Source of the DNA: Rhizobium sp. EC-SD404
GTDB lineage: Bacteria; Pseudomonadota; Alphaproteobacteria; Rhizobiales; Rhizobiaceae
Assembly: GCF_902498825.1 (NCBI RefSeq)
Contig: NZ_LR701459.1
Location: 2,961,890-3,025,889 of the forward strand
DNA: 64,000 nucleotides
Reading direction: 5' to 3'
Shown: positions 17,313 through 27,439 of the stretch, in pieces
Position numbering within the stretch: position 1 is the first letter of the stretch
Layout: each line of letters opens with the position of its first letter
Made by a program: the position numbers and the translations under genes
The notes under the pieces: model-generated
Database searches by the model: none
The model's input: only the letters and a program-made list of their open reading frames with translations
What the model was told of the DNA's origin: nothing

Positions 17313-18956
17313 TTGAGACCCCTGCTGCCCGATTACGTCGCCGGACTTCCGCGTCTGCTGAAAAGTTGGGTCGCACCGAACTTCAACGCCTTTCGCCGCG
17401 ATCGCTTGTCCCTCATCTGGCTGCTTTCGCTTTTGATCGGTATCGGCGTTGCGCTTGCGGCGATCGCCTTCCGCGAGGCGATCGGGCTCGTTCAGCTGTT
17501 ATGGCTCGGTGATCGATCAGAGCGCGTCTTGAGCGCGGCGCGTGAGATCCCGCTTTACGTCATCTTCCTGGCACCAGTGGCCGGCGGCTTGGTCGTCGGG
17601 CTGATGTTGCAATACCTCATGCCATCAAAGCGCACTCAGGGCGTGGCCGATGTGATCGAGGCACGCGCGCTGTCGGGACGGCAGATCGGCTTTCGCGAGG
17701 GGCTTCTCTCCTCGATCATCACCGCGATCTCGCTTGGCAGTGGTGGCAGTGCCGGACGCGAAGGGCCAGTCGTCCACCTCGGCGCGACCCTTGCAAGCGG
17801 CATCGCGCGGCATCTGGCACTGCCGGAATGGACCCGACGTACATTGCTGGGCGCCGGAGTTGCGGCAGCCGTGTCGGCAAGCTTCAACGCTCCGATCGCG
17901 GGCGTCCTTTTTGCCCACGAGGTCATCCTCGGCCACTACGCCATGCGTGCCTTCGTACCGATCGTCATCTCGTCGACGGTCGCAGGCGTTCTGTCGCGTG
18001 TCTATTTCGGTGATACCGCTGCCTTCATGCTGCCGGCCTATGGCATCACCTCCTATTGGGAGTTCCCGGCGTTTGCCCTCCTTGGCGTCGTCTCGGCCCT
18101 CGTTGCCATCGGCTTTCAGTTCACGTTGTTTTCGGCGGACTTCCTCGCGCGGCGGATGACCGTGCCGCTCTGGACGAGACCCGTCATCGGCGGTGCTGCG
18201 ATCGGCTTGATCGGCATGGTGCTGCCGCACGTGCTCGGCGTCGGTTACGAAGTCACCGATCTTGCGCTGTGGGGCCAGTTGCCGCTTGCTCTGATGCTGG
18301 TTCTTATCGTGGCGAAGACGGTCACGACCGCAATCACGCTCGCGTCCCGGTTCGGCGGCGGCATCTTCTCGCCGGCTCTCTATCTCGGGGCGCTGACCGG
18401 CGGTGCGTTCGGCATCGTGGCGGCAGCCCTCTTTCCGGACCTCGCATCAAGCCGTTCCCTCTACGCCATCCTCGGCATGGGCGCAGTCGCCGGCGCCGTG
18501 CTGGGCGCGCCGATCTCAACCACGGTGATCGTCTTCGAACTGACCGGCGGCTATGCGCTATCGGTCGCGCTCCTGCTGTGCGTCGCGATCGCCCATGGCA
18601 TCAACCATGCGCTCCACGGCCATTCTTATTTTCAATGGCAATTGGCGAGCCGCGGTATCTTCGTCCAGGACGGGCCCCACCAGACCTTGCGCCACGCGAT
18701 CAAGGTCATGGACTTCATGACGCCGATCGAGCCAGACGGCGAAGCGCCGTTCGACCGAGAAAAGCAGCAGGATTCCCTGAAGTCATCCGACACCCTGGAG
18801 CACGCCTTGCGCCTGTTCGATCAGGGCGGACACGCGCGCCTGCCGGTCCTCGACGAGAAAACCGGGACCGCCATCATCGCATGGGCAAGCCAGGTCAAGG
18901 CGCTCGAATATTACAACGCCCGGCTTGTCGCAGCGAGCGAGGAGGAGCACCGCTAG
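17313..18956 (+). CDS. ClC-family chloride channel/antiporter
   Basis: A 547-residue membrane protein with about ten to twelve hydrophobic segments. Ion-path motifs are GSGGS (142-146), GREGP with the gating glutamate at 150, and GGIFSPALYLGA. The third family motif residue is Arg where many ClCs have Lys. The last 100 residues carry MDFMTP and a CBS-like stretch (DTLEHALRLFDQGGHARLPVLDE), enough for about one CBS motif instead of the usual pair. It starts with TTG, supported by GGAG 7 bases upstream. It is not clear whether it is a channel or a proton-coupled antiporter. Confidence 0.9.
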   Translation: MRPLLPDYVAGLPRLLKSWVAPNFNAFRRDRLSLIWLLSLLIGIGVALAAIAFREAIGLVQLLWLGDRSERVLSAAREIPLYVIFLAPVAGGLVVGLMLQYLMPSKRTQGVADVIEARALSGRQIGFREGLLSSIITAISLGSGGSAGREGPVVHLGATLASGIARHLALPEWTRRTLLGAGVAAAVSASFNAPIAGVLFAHEVILGHYAMRAFVPIVISSTVAGVLSRVYFGDTAAFMLPAYGITSYWEFPAFALLGVVSALVAIGFQFTLFSADFLARRMTVPLWTRPVIGGAAIGLIGMVLPHVLGVGYEVTDLALWGQLPLALMLVLIVAKTVTTAITLASRFGGGIFSPALYLGALTGGAFGIVAAALFPDLASSRSLYAILGMGAVAGAVLGAPISTTVIVFELTGGYALSVALLLCVAIAHGINHALHGHSYFQWQLASRGIFVQDGPHQTLRHAIKVMDFMTPIEPDGEAPFDREKQQDSLKSSDTLEHALRLFDQGGHARLPVLDEKTGTAIIAWASQVKALEYYNARLVAASEEEHR

Positions 18957-18981
18957 TCGGCGGCGCTCCCGCCGAACTTTC

Positions 18982-21900
18982 CTACACGTTGCGCATAGCA
19001 GCGGCGGCGTCGAGTTCGCCGAGCAATTTGGCTTCCTCGGCCGCGCGCGGCTTGCTGAACCGGGCAAGCAGCAAATAGGCGACCGGCGTGACGAACAGTG
19101 TCGCCGCAACGGCAAGACCGAGCCCGCCGACGATGATCCAGCCGAGAGCGATGCGCGCTTCCGCGCCCGCGCCCGATGCCACCACGAGCGGCACGCCACC
19201 GATGATCGTCGCGATCATCGTCATCATGACCGGGCGCAGGCGAATGGCACAGGCTTCCTCGATGGCTTGGCGGACGTTGCGACCCTGGTCGCGGAGCTGG
19301 TCCGCGAACTCGACGATCAAGATACCGTTCTTCGCCATGATCCCGACCAGCAACACCAGACCGATCTGGCTGTAGATGTTCAGGCTGCCGCCGGTGAGCA
19401 CAAGGGCGAAGACAGCACACGCCAGACCGAGCGGCACGGTCGCCATGACGATCACCGCGCTGACGAAGCTTTCGAACTGCGCCGACAGCACCAGGAAGAT
19501 GATCAGGATTGCGAAGCCGAAGGTGATGAGCATGCCGCTGGAATTCTCCTGCAGCGTCGCAGCTTCCGCGAGCGGGATGATGCGTTCTCCTGATGGGAGT
19601 ATCTCGTCCGCCATTGCCTGAACTTCGGTCAGCGCTTCGCCGAGCGGGAAATCACCGACAAGGCCTGCATTGATCGTGATCGAGCGGAGCTGGCGTTCTC
19701 GGTCGAGAGAAGGCGCAATCGCGCGCTCTTCCACCGTGGCGATGGTCGCCATCGGCACGTTCTTGCCGTCAGCGGTACGGATGAAGATGTTTTCCAGATC
19801 CGTCGGGTCGTTGATCGGATTGGTGGTCGACTCGATCAGAACCGGGACGGCGCGGCCATCGACGAACACGTCGGCAAGTTCACGGCCGTCGACCATTGCC
19901 TGGATCGTGTCGGAAAGGCCCGTGATGTCGATGCCCAGATCGTAGGCACGATCGCGGTCGATCGACACGTAAAGCTGTGGCTGCGTCGTTTCGAACGACT
20001 GTCGGACCTGGTTGAAGCGCGGATCTCCTTCAAGTCGACGAACGATCTGATCTGCGGAGTCGGCCAGCGATTCGTATGTGTTGCCGACGATCGCGAATTG
20101 AAGGCCATTGCCGGCGCCGCGGATGCCGAGGCTGTTCGGTTGGATGGCGAAGGCGCGAACCGATGGAACCTGCGAGACGGCCGCGTTGATATCGGCCACG
20201 ATCATGGCCTGGGTGCGCTCGCGCTCACTCCAGGGCGCCAGCGTCATCACAACGAACGCGCTGTTGGGCTCGCCGCCCTGCCCGGTATTGGTGAAGATGT
20301 TGCGGATTTCACCACTGTCCATCAGCGGCTGCAGCGACTGCTCGATCTTGCGCACCTGCACGCCCATGTAGTCGAGGCTGACACCCTGCGGCGCCGACAC
20401 GCGCATCAGGGCGAAGGAGCGATCTTCCGCCGGCGTGAGTTCCTGCCGGACGCCCCCGAGCGCCAGGAGCGAAGCTCCGAGAAAGAGCACTGACACCAGG
20501 ACCACGATGAACGGAGCGTTGAGGCAGGCCGCCAGCGCACGGTTGTATACCCTGGCGCTTGCCCCGGCGAAGCGCATCTTCAGCGACTTGCGGCTGCCCT
20601 CCATGTGAGGGAGTGAATCCTTCGTCAAAAGCAGCGATGCCAGCATCGGACACAGCGTCAGGGCGACGATCGACGAAAGACCGACAGCAATAGCGAGAAC
20701 AAATCCGAATTCACGGAAGAGACCGCCCGTCTGGCCAGGCAGGAACGAGATGGGCACGAACACAGCCGCCAGCGTCGCGGTCGTCGCAACGACGGCGAAG
20801 AACATCTCGCGCGTTCCGATGACCGCTGCGGCGCGTCGGCCGACACCCTGGGCCCGGCGCCGCACGATATTCTCGAGAACGATGATCGCATCGTCCACCA
20901 CGAGACCAGTGGCGAGCACAATGGCGAGCAAAGTCAGGATGTTGAGCGAGAATCCTGCGATATACATCGCGGCAAGCGTACCGATCAGTGCCACAGGCAG
21001 CGTCAGCATCGGGATCAGCGTCGCACGCCAGTCGCCGAGGAAAAGGAAGATCACGATCAACACAGCGACGATCGACACGACGAGCGCAATCTCTACCTCG
21101 TGAAGCGCGCCTTCCACGAAGACGGCATCATCACTGGTGATGGCGATCTGAATGTCTTCCGGCAACACATCCGCCGTCAGCTGGGCAACGGCAGCTTCGA
21201 CGCCGGCGGAGATGTTCAGCGTGTTTGACTGTGCTTGGCGAATGATGCCGAGGCCGACCCCTGTGCGTCCATTGGAGCGCAGGCCGCTCGATCCTTCATC
21301 GGCCGCCAGCGTTACGGTTGCCACATCGCCGAGCCGCACGCGACCATCGATATAGAGCTGCTCGAACTGCTCCGGCGTCGTGACATCGGCCGTCGCCCGC
21401 ACGACGAGATCCTGGTTGGCACTCGACAGCGAACCGGCGGGCACGTCGTAGGACACGGAATCGAGCACCGTCCGCATGCTGCCGACCGTCAGGCCACGCG
21501 CGGCCAATTCTGTCTGATCGACGTCAACGCGGAAGATCTTCTCCCGGTCACCATAAACCTGAACATCCGCCACGCCTTCGACGGCCGCGAGACGGTTGAC
21601 CACCTCGTCTTCCACCAGAACCGTCAGGTCTTCGATACTCATCGTGTCGGCGGTCACTGCCAATCGCATGATCGCCTGCGCGTTGGCGTCTGCCTTGACG
21701 ATGATCGGATCTTCCGCGTCGTCGGGAAGCTGGCCGAGCGCTCGACCCATGGCGTCGCGCACGTCTGACGCCGCGACATCCAGATTGACGTTGTCGTTGA
21801 ATTCGATCGTTACACGGCTGTCGCCGAATTCCGAAGACGACGAGATGGACCGCACGCCCGAAACACGCGCCACCGCGCCTTCGACGACTTCAGTGACCTC

Positions 21901-22176
21901 GCGGTCCATAGTTTCCGGAGCGGCACCGGTAAACGACGTGCGCACCGTGATGACGGGACGGTCGACATCCGGCAGTTCGCGGATCTCGATGCCGACGAAG
22001 GCTGCAAGGCCGGCAACGATGATCAGCGCATTGAGCACGAAAGCGAAGATTGGACGACGGACAAAAAGCGCGATCCCACCGGTAGAGCGATTCGCGAAGA
22101 GAGCGTCTTCTTCGTGGTCGGCCATCGCTTCGGCTGCACGTTTTTCGTCGTTGGAACGGATTTCCGTCGGGCTCAT
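18982..22176 (-). CDS. RND multidrug efflux permease
   Basis: A 1064-residue inner-membrane pump subunit of the AcrB/MexB/HAE1 type. It has the first transmembrane helix at about 43-62, two large periplasmic loops, and the proton-relay pair Asp428-Asp429 in GLVVDDAIIV. The second half repeats the layout. The N-terminal cytoplasmic tail (about 40 residues) is longer and more charged than in AcrB. Its adaptor gene lies 84 bp upstream on the same strand. No outer-membrane channel gene is in the window, so it must share one encoded elsewhere. Substrates are unknown. Confidence 0.93.
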   Translation of the reverse strand: MSPTEIRSNDEKRAAEAMADHEEDALFANRSTGGIALFVRRPIFAFVLNALIIVAGLAAFVGIEIRELPDVDRPVITVRTSFTGAAPETMDREVTEVVEGAVARVSGVRSISSSSEFGDSRVTIEFNDNVNLDVAASDVRDAMGRALGQLPDDAEDPIIVKADANAQAIMRLAVTADTMSIEDLTVLVEDEVVNRLAAVEGVADVQVYGDREKIFRVDVDQTELAARGLTVGSMRTVLDSVSYDVPAGSLSSANQDLVVRATADVTTPEQFEQLYIDGRVRLGDVATVTLAADEGSSGLRSNGRTGVGLGIIRQAQSNTLNISAGVEAAVAQLTADVLPEDIQIAITSDDAVFVEGALHEVEIALVVSIVAVLIVIFLFLGDWRATLIPMLTLPVALIGTLAAMYIAGFSLNILTLLAIVLATGLVVDDAIIVLENIVRRRAQGVGRRAAAVIGTREMFFAVVATTATLAAVFVPISFLPGQTGGLFREFGFVLAIAVGLSSIVALTLCPMLASLLLTKDSLPHMEGSRKSLKMRFAGASARVYNRALAACLNAPFIVVLVSVLFLGASLLALGGVRQELTPAEDRSFALMRVSAPQGVSLDYMGVQVRKIEQSLQPLMDSGEIRNIFTNTGQGGEPNSAFVVMTLAPWSERERTQAMIVADINAAVSQVPSVRAFAIQPNSLGIRGAGNGLQFAIVGNTYESLADSADQIVRRLEGDPRFNQVRQSFETTQPQLYVSIDRDRAYDLGIDITGLSDTIQAMVDGRELADVFVDGRAVPVLIESTTNPINDPTDLENIFIRTADGKNVPMATIATVEERAIAPSLDRERQLRSITINAGLVGDFPLGEALTEVQAMADEILPSGERIIPLAEAATLQENSSGMLITFGFAILIIFLVLSAQFESFVSAVIVMATVPLGLACAVFALVLTGGSLNIYSQIGLVLLVGIMAKNGILIVEFADQLRDQGRNVRQAIEEACAIRLRPVMMTMIATIIGGVPLVVASGAGAEARIALGWIIVGGLGLAVAATLFVTPVAYLLLARFSKPRAAEEAKLLGELDAAAAMRNV

Positions 22177-22260
22177 CGGATGCGCTTTCTCGGAACAGTG
22201 TCTCAGGGCAAATTCTGGGACCTAAGCGTGCCCCGGAACAGCGATGCGAACGCGGGGTTC

Positions 22261-23526
22261 TCAGGAACCCGAAGGTGCGGCCGAAGGCTCGGCCGGGATG
22301 TTGCGTGCCACCGGCAGCCCATCGAGACCGACGGCGACAGCGTCGCCAGCCTCACCGGCATCGTCCGTCACAGTGACCACTTCGGCACCATCGCGCAGCT
22401 GCATCAAGCCTTCGACGACCACGTCGTCACCCTCTTCCAACTCTGCGTCGACGAGGATCGAGTCCGAATTGCGCTGAACGATGCGAACAGGGACACGCTG
22501 GCTGCGACCATCCACCACGCGCCAGACGAACGAGCCATCGGCACTCCACTGCAGAGCAAGCGGATCGACCGTGGGGAAATCATCGCCGTCGAAGGTCAGC
22601 TCGACCGAGAAGGACATGCCGGCGCGCAGACGATCGTTCTCATTCGGGATCGAAGCACGCACCCAAAGTGTGCGGCTCTGCAGGTCCACGCGATTGTCGA
22701 CGGCACTGATCTCTCCCTCATGCGTCTGGTCGGGGCTCGAAATGGCGTTGGCCGTGACAGGAAGACCGACGGCGATCATGCTTGCGAAACGCTCAGGCAC
22801 CCAGAAATCGACAAGCAGTTCGGAACGGTCGTCGATGCGTACAATTTCGGTCGTCGTGGTGACGTAGTCGCCCGGGTTGACTGAAACGATACCAATCACG
22901 CCACCGATCGGAGCGGTGATCGAGCGGCGCGAGAGATTGAGCTCGGCTTCACGCAGTTGGAGACGCGCCGTCTGAACGGCGAGTTCCGCCTGGGTGATCT
23001 CGACATTCGCGATCGCAGAAGCCGATGAATCTCTTAGGGTCTGACGTCGCTGCAACGTGGTCTCGGCGTCTTCCAGGTCCAGTCGAGCCCGTTCGACGGC
23101 GATCACCTGTTCGTCCGATGCAAGCTCGGCGATGACATCGCCCTCCTCGACGGACTGCCCAGATTCGACCAGCACTTCTTCCAGGTTCCCTGTCACGTAG
23201 GGCGTTACATTGACCGTCCGTACGGCCTCGCCGTTGCCAATCGCCGAAAGCCTGTCGTTCACCTGTGCCCGACCCGTGGGTTCGGTGATCACAAGACGCG
23301 CCTGAGAGGCCATACCGCCGCCACCTGCGGCACCAGCCGGAGCCCCGCCTGGTCCGCCCGCAGGCGTAGCTTCGTCGGCGCCGGTCGCTGCAAGCGCTGT
23401 CAGAGCCGGATGCGACACACCAACTTGCTCGAGCCTCGTCACCGCGTTCGGATCGAGCTTCAGCCAGGCAAAACCAGCCCCCGCCACGATGATGAGAGCG
23501 AAAGCCCCCTGCTTGAATGCTGACAT
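22261..23526 (-). CDS. RND periplasmic adaptor (membrane fusion protein)
   Basis: A 421-residue partner of the downstream RND pump. It has an N-terminal anchor helix (about 5-22), a Gly/Ala-rich linker, the first lipoyl half around VNVTPYVTGNLEEVLVESGQSVEEGDVIAEL, a coiled-coil hairpin (ERARLDLEDAETTLQRRQ and onward), the second lipoyl half (APIGGVIGIVSVNPGDYV), then beta-barrel and membrane-proximal domains. It would bridge the pump to a TolC-like channel. Palindromic elements immediately upstream may be the operator of the operon. Confidence 0.92.
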   Translation of the reverse strand: MSAFKQGAFALIIVAGAGFAWLKLDPNAVTRLEQVGVSHPALTALAATGADEATPAGGPGGAPAGAAGGGGMASQARLVITEPTGRAQVNDRLSAIGNGEAVRTVNVTPYVTGNLEEVLVESGQSVEEGDVIAELASDEQVIAVERARLDLEDAETTLQRRQTLRDSSASAIANVEITQAELAVQTARLQLREAELNLSRRSITAPIGGVIGIVSVNPGDYVTTTTEIVRIDDRSELLVDFWVPERFASMIAVGLPVTANAISSPDQTHEGEISAVDNRVDLQSRTLWVRASIPNENDRLRAGMSFSVELTFDGDDFPTVDPLALQWSADGSFVWRVVDGRSQRVPVRIVQRNSDSILVDAELEEGDDVVVEGLMQLRDGAEVVTVTDDAGEAGDAVAVGLDGLPVARNIPAEPSAAPSGS

Positions 23527-23564
23527 CGATGATCCTCAAACCGCGAAATCGAATAAAAGTTTTC

Positions 23565-23602
23565 GTTTGCTGCGCTGCAAACTTAACACGCAAATGAATT
23601 TG
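23565..23602. promoter_or_regulatory. palindrome pair upstream of the efflux operon
   Basis: Two exact inverted repeats lie 39-76 bp before the adaptor start: GTTTGC-N6-GCAAAC (23565-23582) and CAAAT-GA-ATTTG (23591-23602). Their position fits a repressor or activator site controlling the pump. No TetR, MarR or two-component gene is adjacent, so the regulator would have to be encoded elsewhere. Confidence 0.4.
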
Positions 23603-23901
23603 TACAGATGTGCGATAGGGCAGCGAACCTGAACGCACCCTGAAGGAACATAGCCCGCCAAACTGAAAACCAAGTTGACGACGGCCTTACGCTGGCACTG
23701 GAGCGCTGGTTCAACGGGGATAATGGTCGATTTACCGTCGAATTGGCAATCTATCGATCAAATCCCGGCATTCGAAGACATTCAGAAATCTCTTCAATTG
23801 GTATAACTTTTTCGTGAGTCAAACGACGGATGCGTTTCAACTGTGCGGTCCGGCGTCGAATTGCCGTCGGAAGTCGCGAAAACTGGTTCGGTCCTTAAAG
23901 C
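23603..23901. other. intergenic region between the efflux operon and ligD
   Basis: About 300 bp lower in GC than its surroundings, with no supported gene. It holds the upstream part of the efflux promoter region and the 3' flank of ligD. I saw no clear intrinsic terminator for ligD. Confidence 0.5.
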
Positions 23902-26490
23902 TTATCCGGAGAAAGCCTTAAGCATGGTCTTGGTCAGAGACTGGCGCCAGGCTGCCGCGTCCGCCCAAGGGTCGGGCGCCTCGAGCCGCGCCGGCATGTC
24001 GTGCAGCCGGAACGCACTCGCCTCTTCCAGATCGGCCAGCTCATCCCATGAAACGGGCGTCGCCACAGGTGCCCCTTCGCGCGAACGCGTCGAATAGGGC
24101 GCAATCGCCGTCGAGCCCCGCTCGTTTCGAAGCCAATCGATGAAGATGCGGCCCTTACGCTTCGCCTTGGACATGGTCGCGACGAACCGATCTGGCTCTT
24201 CCTCGGCGAAAGCCGCGGCGAAGCTTTTCGAAAAGCCCTTCACTTCCGGCCACGTGGCACGCCGCTGCAACGGCACGATCACGTGCACGCCCTTGCCGCC
24301 GGTGACCATTGGCACGCTCTGCAGCTTCAGGTCCGCGAGCCGGTCACGCATCGCAAACGCGGCCTCGCGCACGTCGTCAAAGGTCAGCCGCTCATCCGGG
24401 TCGAGGTCGAACACCATGCGAACCGGCTTCTCCAGATCGGTCATGTTCGAACCCCAGATATGGAATTCGAGCGTCCCCATCTGAACGGCGGCGACCAGAG
24501 CTTCGGCGCTGTCCAGCACCATGTAGTCCTCGGTATCGCCAGAATTCTCCTTGATCGGCACGCGCTTGATCTCGGCTGGGAAGCCATCGCTGGCGTGCTT
24601 CTGGAAAAAGCACTGCTTGGTACGTCCCTGCGGACAGCGCACGAGCGACACGGGATGCCCGGCGACGATGGGCAGCATCCGTTCAGCAGCCACGGCGAAA
24701 TAGCGCGCCAGATCGATCTTGGTGACGCCCTGCTTCGGGAAGACGACGCGGTACGGGCTGCTGATCTTGATGCCAAGCACCTCCTCCGAAGCGGCGCTTT
24801 TGGCGCGCGCGCTACCCTTTGGCGTGACGGGCTCGTCTTCCGAACTCATGTCCGTCTCCTTGTCTGAAGTGGCGCTTTCTAGGGTGATGTCGTCTGCCGC
24901 CTTGTCTTCGCGAAGGCCGAGATAGGAGCCATGCCGGATATGGCCGTCGTCGGTGAGCTCCGCATAGTCGACCTCCGCCACGAGATCCGGCGTCACCCAG
25001 ACTGCATCACGCCGGAACTGCGCGTCGACGCTCTCGAAGGGCATCGATTTGCGGGTACGCGCCTTCAGGAGCGCGCCCAGTTCGTCCAGCGTGTCGCCCG
25101 TGAAGCCGGTGCCGACCCGGCCGCGATAGATCAGCTTGTCGCCTTCCCGCGTCCCGAGAAGAAGCGAGGCGAAGGCCCGGCCGCGCTTGTCGGATTTCGA
25201 ATAGCCGCCGATGACGAATTCCTGCCGCTTCGTGCATTTCACCTTCAGCCATTCGCGCCCGCGCCGGCCTCGATACGGCGCATCCGCCTTCTTGGCGATG
25301 ATGCCTTCCTGGCCTGCTTTGCAGATGGATCGGAAAACGCTCGGGCCGTGGCCGCGCACATGCTCGCTGTATTGCACCACCGGCGAGGCCGCGCTTTCCG
25401 AGATCAGCTTCGAAAGCGCCGTCTTGCGATCGATCAGCGGATCCTTCTTCAGATCCTTGCCGTTCAGCGACAACAGATCGAAAGCGAAGAAACGCTTGGC
25501 ATCGCCGCTCTTGATCGCCTTTTGCAGTGCCGAAAACGCGGAGCCGCCATCCCTAATGTCGCTCGCCATGACCTCGCCGTCGATGAGCGCGCTTTTGCAG
25601 TTCAGTCCTTCGAGCGCCTTGGCGACGTCCGGAAATTTCTCCGTCCAGTCCAGCCCGGTGCGCGTATAGAGGGCAACGCCCTTTCCGCCGATCGCAGCCA
25701 TCAGACGATAGCCGTCGAACTTCACCTCATGCAGCCAGTCCTCACCCTCGGGTGCGGCATCGACGAGCGTCGCCAGCATCGGAGGCTCAAAGTCCGGCAT
25801 CGCGATGGAAGAGGACCGCTTCGGGCGTTTCGCTTCCGCCGCTTCGGCCTTCGCGGTCTTGAGAGCGGGTTTCTCACTGGACGACCAGACCGCATCGGCG
25901 GACGCTGCGATCTCCTCCATCGACCGGCCGGACGTGATGCTGGTCATGTTGGCGGTGGTGATGATGTCGCCCGTTTCGCCCTCGAAGCTTTCGGCGACGG
26001 CGTCCCGCTCCTTGATCAGAAGCCAGTTGTCGCGCTTCTCGCCCTTGCGCGGCTTGATCCGGACGAGAGCCCAGCCTCCCGTCATCCTCTCGCCGTGCAG
26101 GTTGAAGTGCAGCTTGCCTTCCTTGAGGCCCTCTTCCGGGTCGTGCAACGGCTCCCACGTGCCTTGGTCCCAGAGCATCACGGTGCCGCCGCCATATTCC
26201 TTCTTGGGGATCACGCCTTCGAAGTCGCCGTAGGACATCGGATGATCCTCGGTCATGACCGCGAGCCGCTTGTCGCCCGGATCGACGCTCGGCCCTCGGG
26301 TGACGGCCCAGCTTTTCAGGACCCCTCCCCACTCAAGACGGAGATCGTAGTGCAGACGCGTCGCATCGTGCTTCTGCACGAGAAAACGGAGCTTGTCCTT
26401 CCGCGTCCGCGCCTTCTTGCCCTTGGGTTCGCCTGTGCGGGTGAAATCCCGCTTGGCGTTGTAGGTTGAAAGCGGATCAGCGGACGCCAT
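23902..26490 (-). CDS. ligD: non-homologous end-joining DNA ligase LigD
   Basis: An 862-residue multidomain repair enzyme that processes and seals double-strand breaks with Ku. Domain order is phosphoesterase (about 35-185, with KHDATRLHYDLRLEW and DHPMSYGDFEGVIP), ATP-dependent ligase (about 235-520, catalytic Lys257 in HEVKFDGYR), then polymerase/primase (about 570-860, with metal ligands in VFDLDPDE). This phosphoesterase-ligase-polymerase order is common in proteobacteria. It follows ku by 12 bp on the same strand, so the two form one operon, probably driven from the stress-type promoter upstream of ku. Confidence 0.96.
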   Translation of the reverse strand: MASADPLSTYNAKRDFTRTGEPKGKKARTRKDKLRFLVQKHDATRLHYDLRLEWGGVLKSWAVTRGPSVDPGDKRLAVMTEDHPMSYGDFEGVIPKKEYGGGTVMLWDQGTWEPLHDPEEGLKEGKLHFNLHGERMTGGWALVRIKPRKGEKRDNWLLIKERDAVAESFEGETGDIITTANMTSITSGRSMEEIAASADAVWSSSEKPALKTAKAEAAEAKRPKRSSSIAMPDFEPPMLATLVDAAPEGEDWLHEVKFDGYRLMAAIGGKGVALYTRTGLDWTEKFPDVAKALEGLNCKSALIDGEVMASDIRDGGSAFSALQKAIKSGDAKRFFAFDLLSLNGKDLKKDPLIDRKTALSKLISESAASPVVQYSEHVRGHGPSVFRSICKAGQEGIIAKKADAPYRGRRGREWLKVKCTKRQEFVIGGYSKSDKRGRAFASLLLGTREGDKLIYRGRVGTGFTGDTLDELGALLKARTRKSMPFESVDAQFRRDAVWVTPDLVAEVDYAELTDDGHIRHGSYLGLREDKAADDITLESATSDKETDMSSEDEPVTPKGSARAKSAASEEVLGIKISSPYRVVFPKQGVTKIDLARYFAVAAERMLPIVAGHPVSLVRCPQGRTKQCFFQKHASDGFPAEIKRVPIKENSGDTEDYMVLDSAEALVAAVQMGTLEFHIWGSNMTDLEKPVRMVFDLDPDERLTFDDVREAAFAMRDRLADLKLQSVPMVTGGKGVHVIVPLQRRATWPEVKGFSKSFAAAFAEEEPDRFVATMSKAKRKGRIFIDWLRNERGSTAIAPYSTRSREGAPVATPVSWDELADLEEASAFRLHDMPARLEAPDPWADAAAWRQSLTKTMLKAFSG

Positions 26491-26502
26491 CGATCAGGGC
26501 CC

Positions 26503-27405
26503 TCAAGCCGATTTCTTGCGTGGAGCGGTCTTGGGTTTCGCCGCAGCTTTCGACTCGGTCTTGGTGGACCGAGAGGCGCTTGGTTTCGCGGCCGCGGCCT
26601 TCTTCTTGCCGTCGGACGTTTCCAGGCTCTTCTTCAGAGCCGACATGAGGTCGACGACATTGTCGCCGCCCTTGGCCGGCTTGTCGTCGTCGCCCGTATC
26701 GACGCGCTTCGACGTCTTGCTCTTCGTCTTGGAATCGATGAGATCGCGCAAGGCGTCGGCATAGTGGTCCTTGAAGACTTTCGGATCGAACTTCGCGGTC
26801 TTCCGGTCGATCAGCGCAGTCGCCACTTCGAGGAGTTCCTCGTCGGCGCCCGCTCCGCTGATTTCAGAAAACAGTGGGTCCGCCTTTCGGATTTCGTCGG
26901 CATAGTGCAGCGTCTCCAGCAGCAGACCATCGCCGCACGGTCGGATTGCACAGAGATATTCGTGGCCGCGCATGGCCAATTGGCCAAGGCCCACCTTTTC
27001 GGATTTGCGAAGCGCATCGCGCACGACGCGGTAGGCATCCTCGGCAAGTTCGTCGGTCGGCACAACGTAATAGGGCTTGTCGTAGTAGAGCGGCGAGATC
27101 TCGCACGACCCGACGAATTGTACCAGTTCGAGCGTCTTTCGCGTCTCGAGCTTCACCGCTTCGATCTCGTCCGGATCGAGCAGCACATAGTTGCCCTTGT
27201 CGTATTCGAAGCCTTTGACGATCTCGTCAGCATCGACCGGCCCGTGCCCGTCCACCACCTTTTCATAGCGGATGGGCTTACCCGTCGGTTCATGGATCTG
27301 GCGGAAACTGATGCGGGCGCCCGTTTTCGTGGCGCTGTACAATTCGACCGGGATGGAGACGAGGGAAAGACGCAGTTGGCCTTTCCACATAGCGCGCGCG
27401 ACCAT
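26503..27405 (-). CDS. ku: non-homologous end-joining protein Ku
   Basis: A 300-residue DNA-end-binding protein that recruits LigD. It opens with MWKGQLRLSLVSIPVELYSAT, the usual bacterial Ku start, with the core beta-barrel domain to about residue 230. The C-terminal 60 residues are Lys/Ala/Ser-rich, of the kind that contacts DNA and LigD. GAGGAA precedes the start. A perfect EcfG-type promoter lies 35-60 bp upstream, so Ku and LigD are probably raised in general stress or stationary phase. Confidence 0.96.
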   Translation of the reverse strand: MVARAMWKGQLRLSLVSIPVELYSATKTGARISFRQIHEPTGKPIRYEKVVDGHGPVDADEIVKGFEYDKGNYVLLDPDEIEAVKLETRKTLELVQFVGSCEISPLYYDKPYYVVPTDELAEDAYRVVRDALRKSEKVGLGQLAMRGHEYLCAIRPCGDGLLLETLHYADEIRKADPLFSEISGAGADEELLEVATALIDRKTAKFDPKVFKDHYADALRDLIDSKTKSKTSKRVDTGDDDKPAKGGDNVVDLMSALKKSLETSDGKKKAAAAKPSASRSTKTESKAAAKPKTAPRKKSA

Positions 27406-27439
27406 GGCATTCCTCTTGACGCAACACAGTTTTCAACAA

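Noticed and set aside
24931..26469. A 512-codon plus-strand frame opposite ligD
   Set aside because: Antisense shadow of a clear multidomain gene, with no motif of its own.
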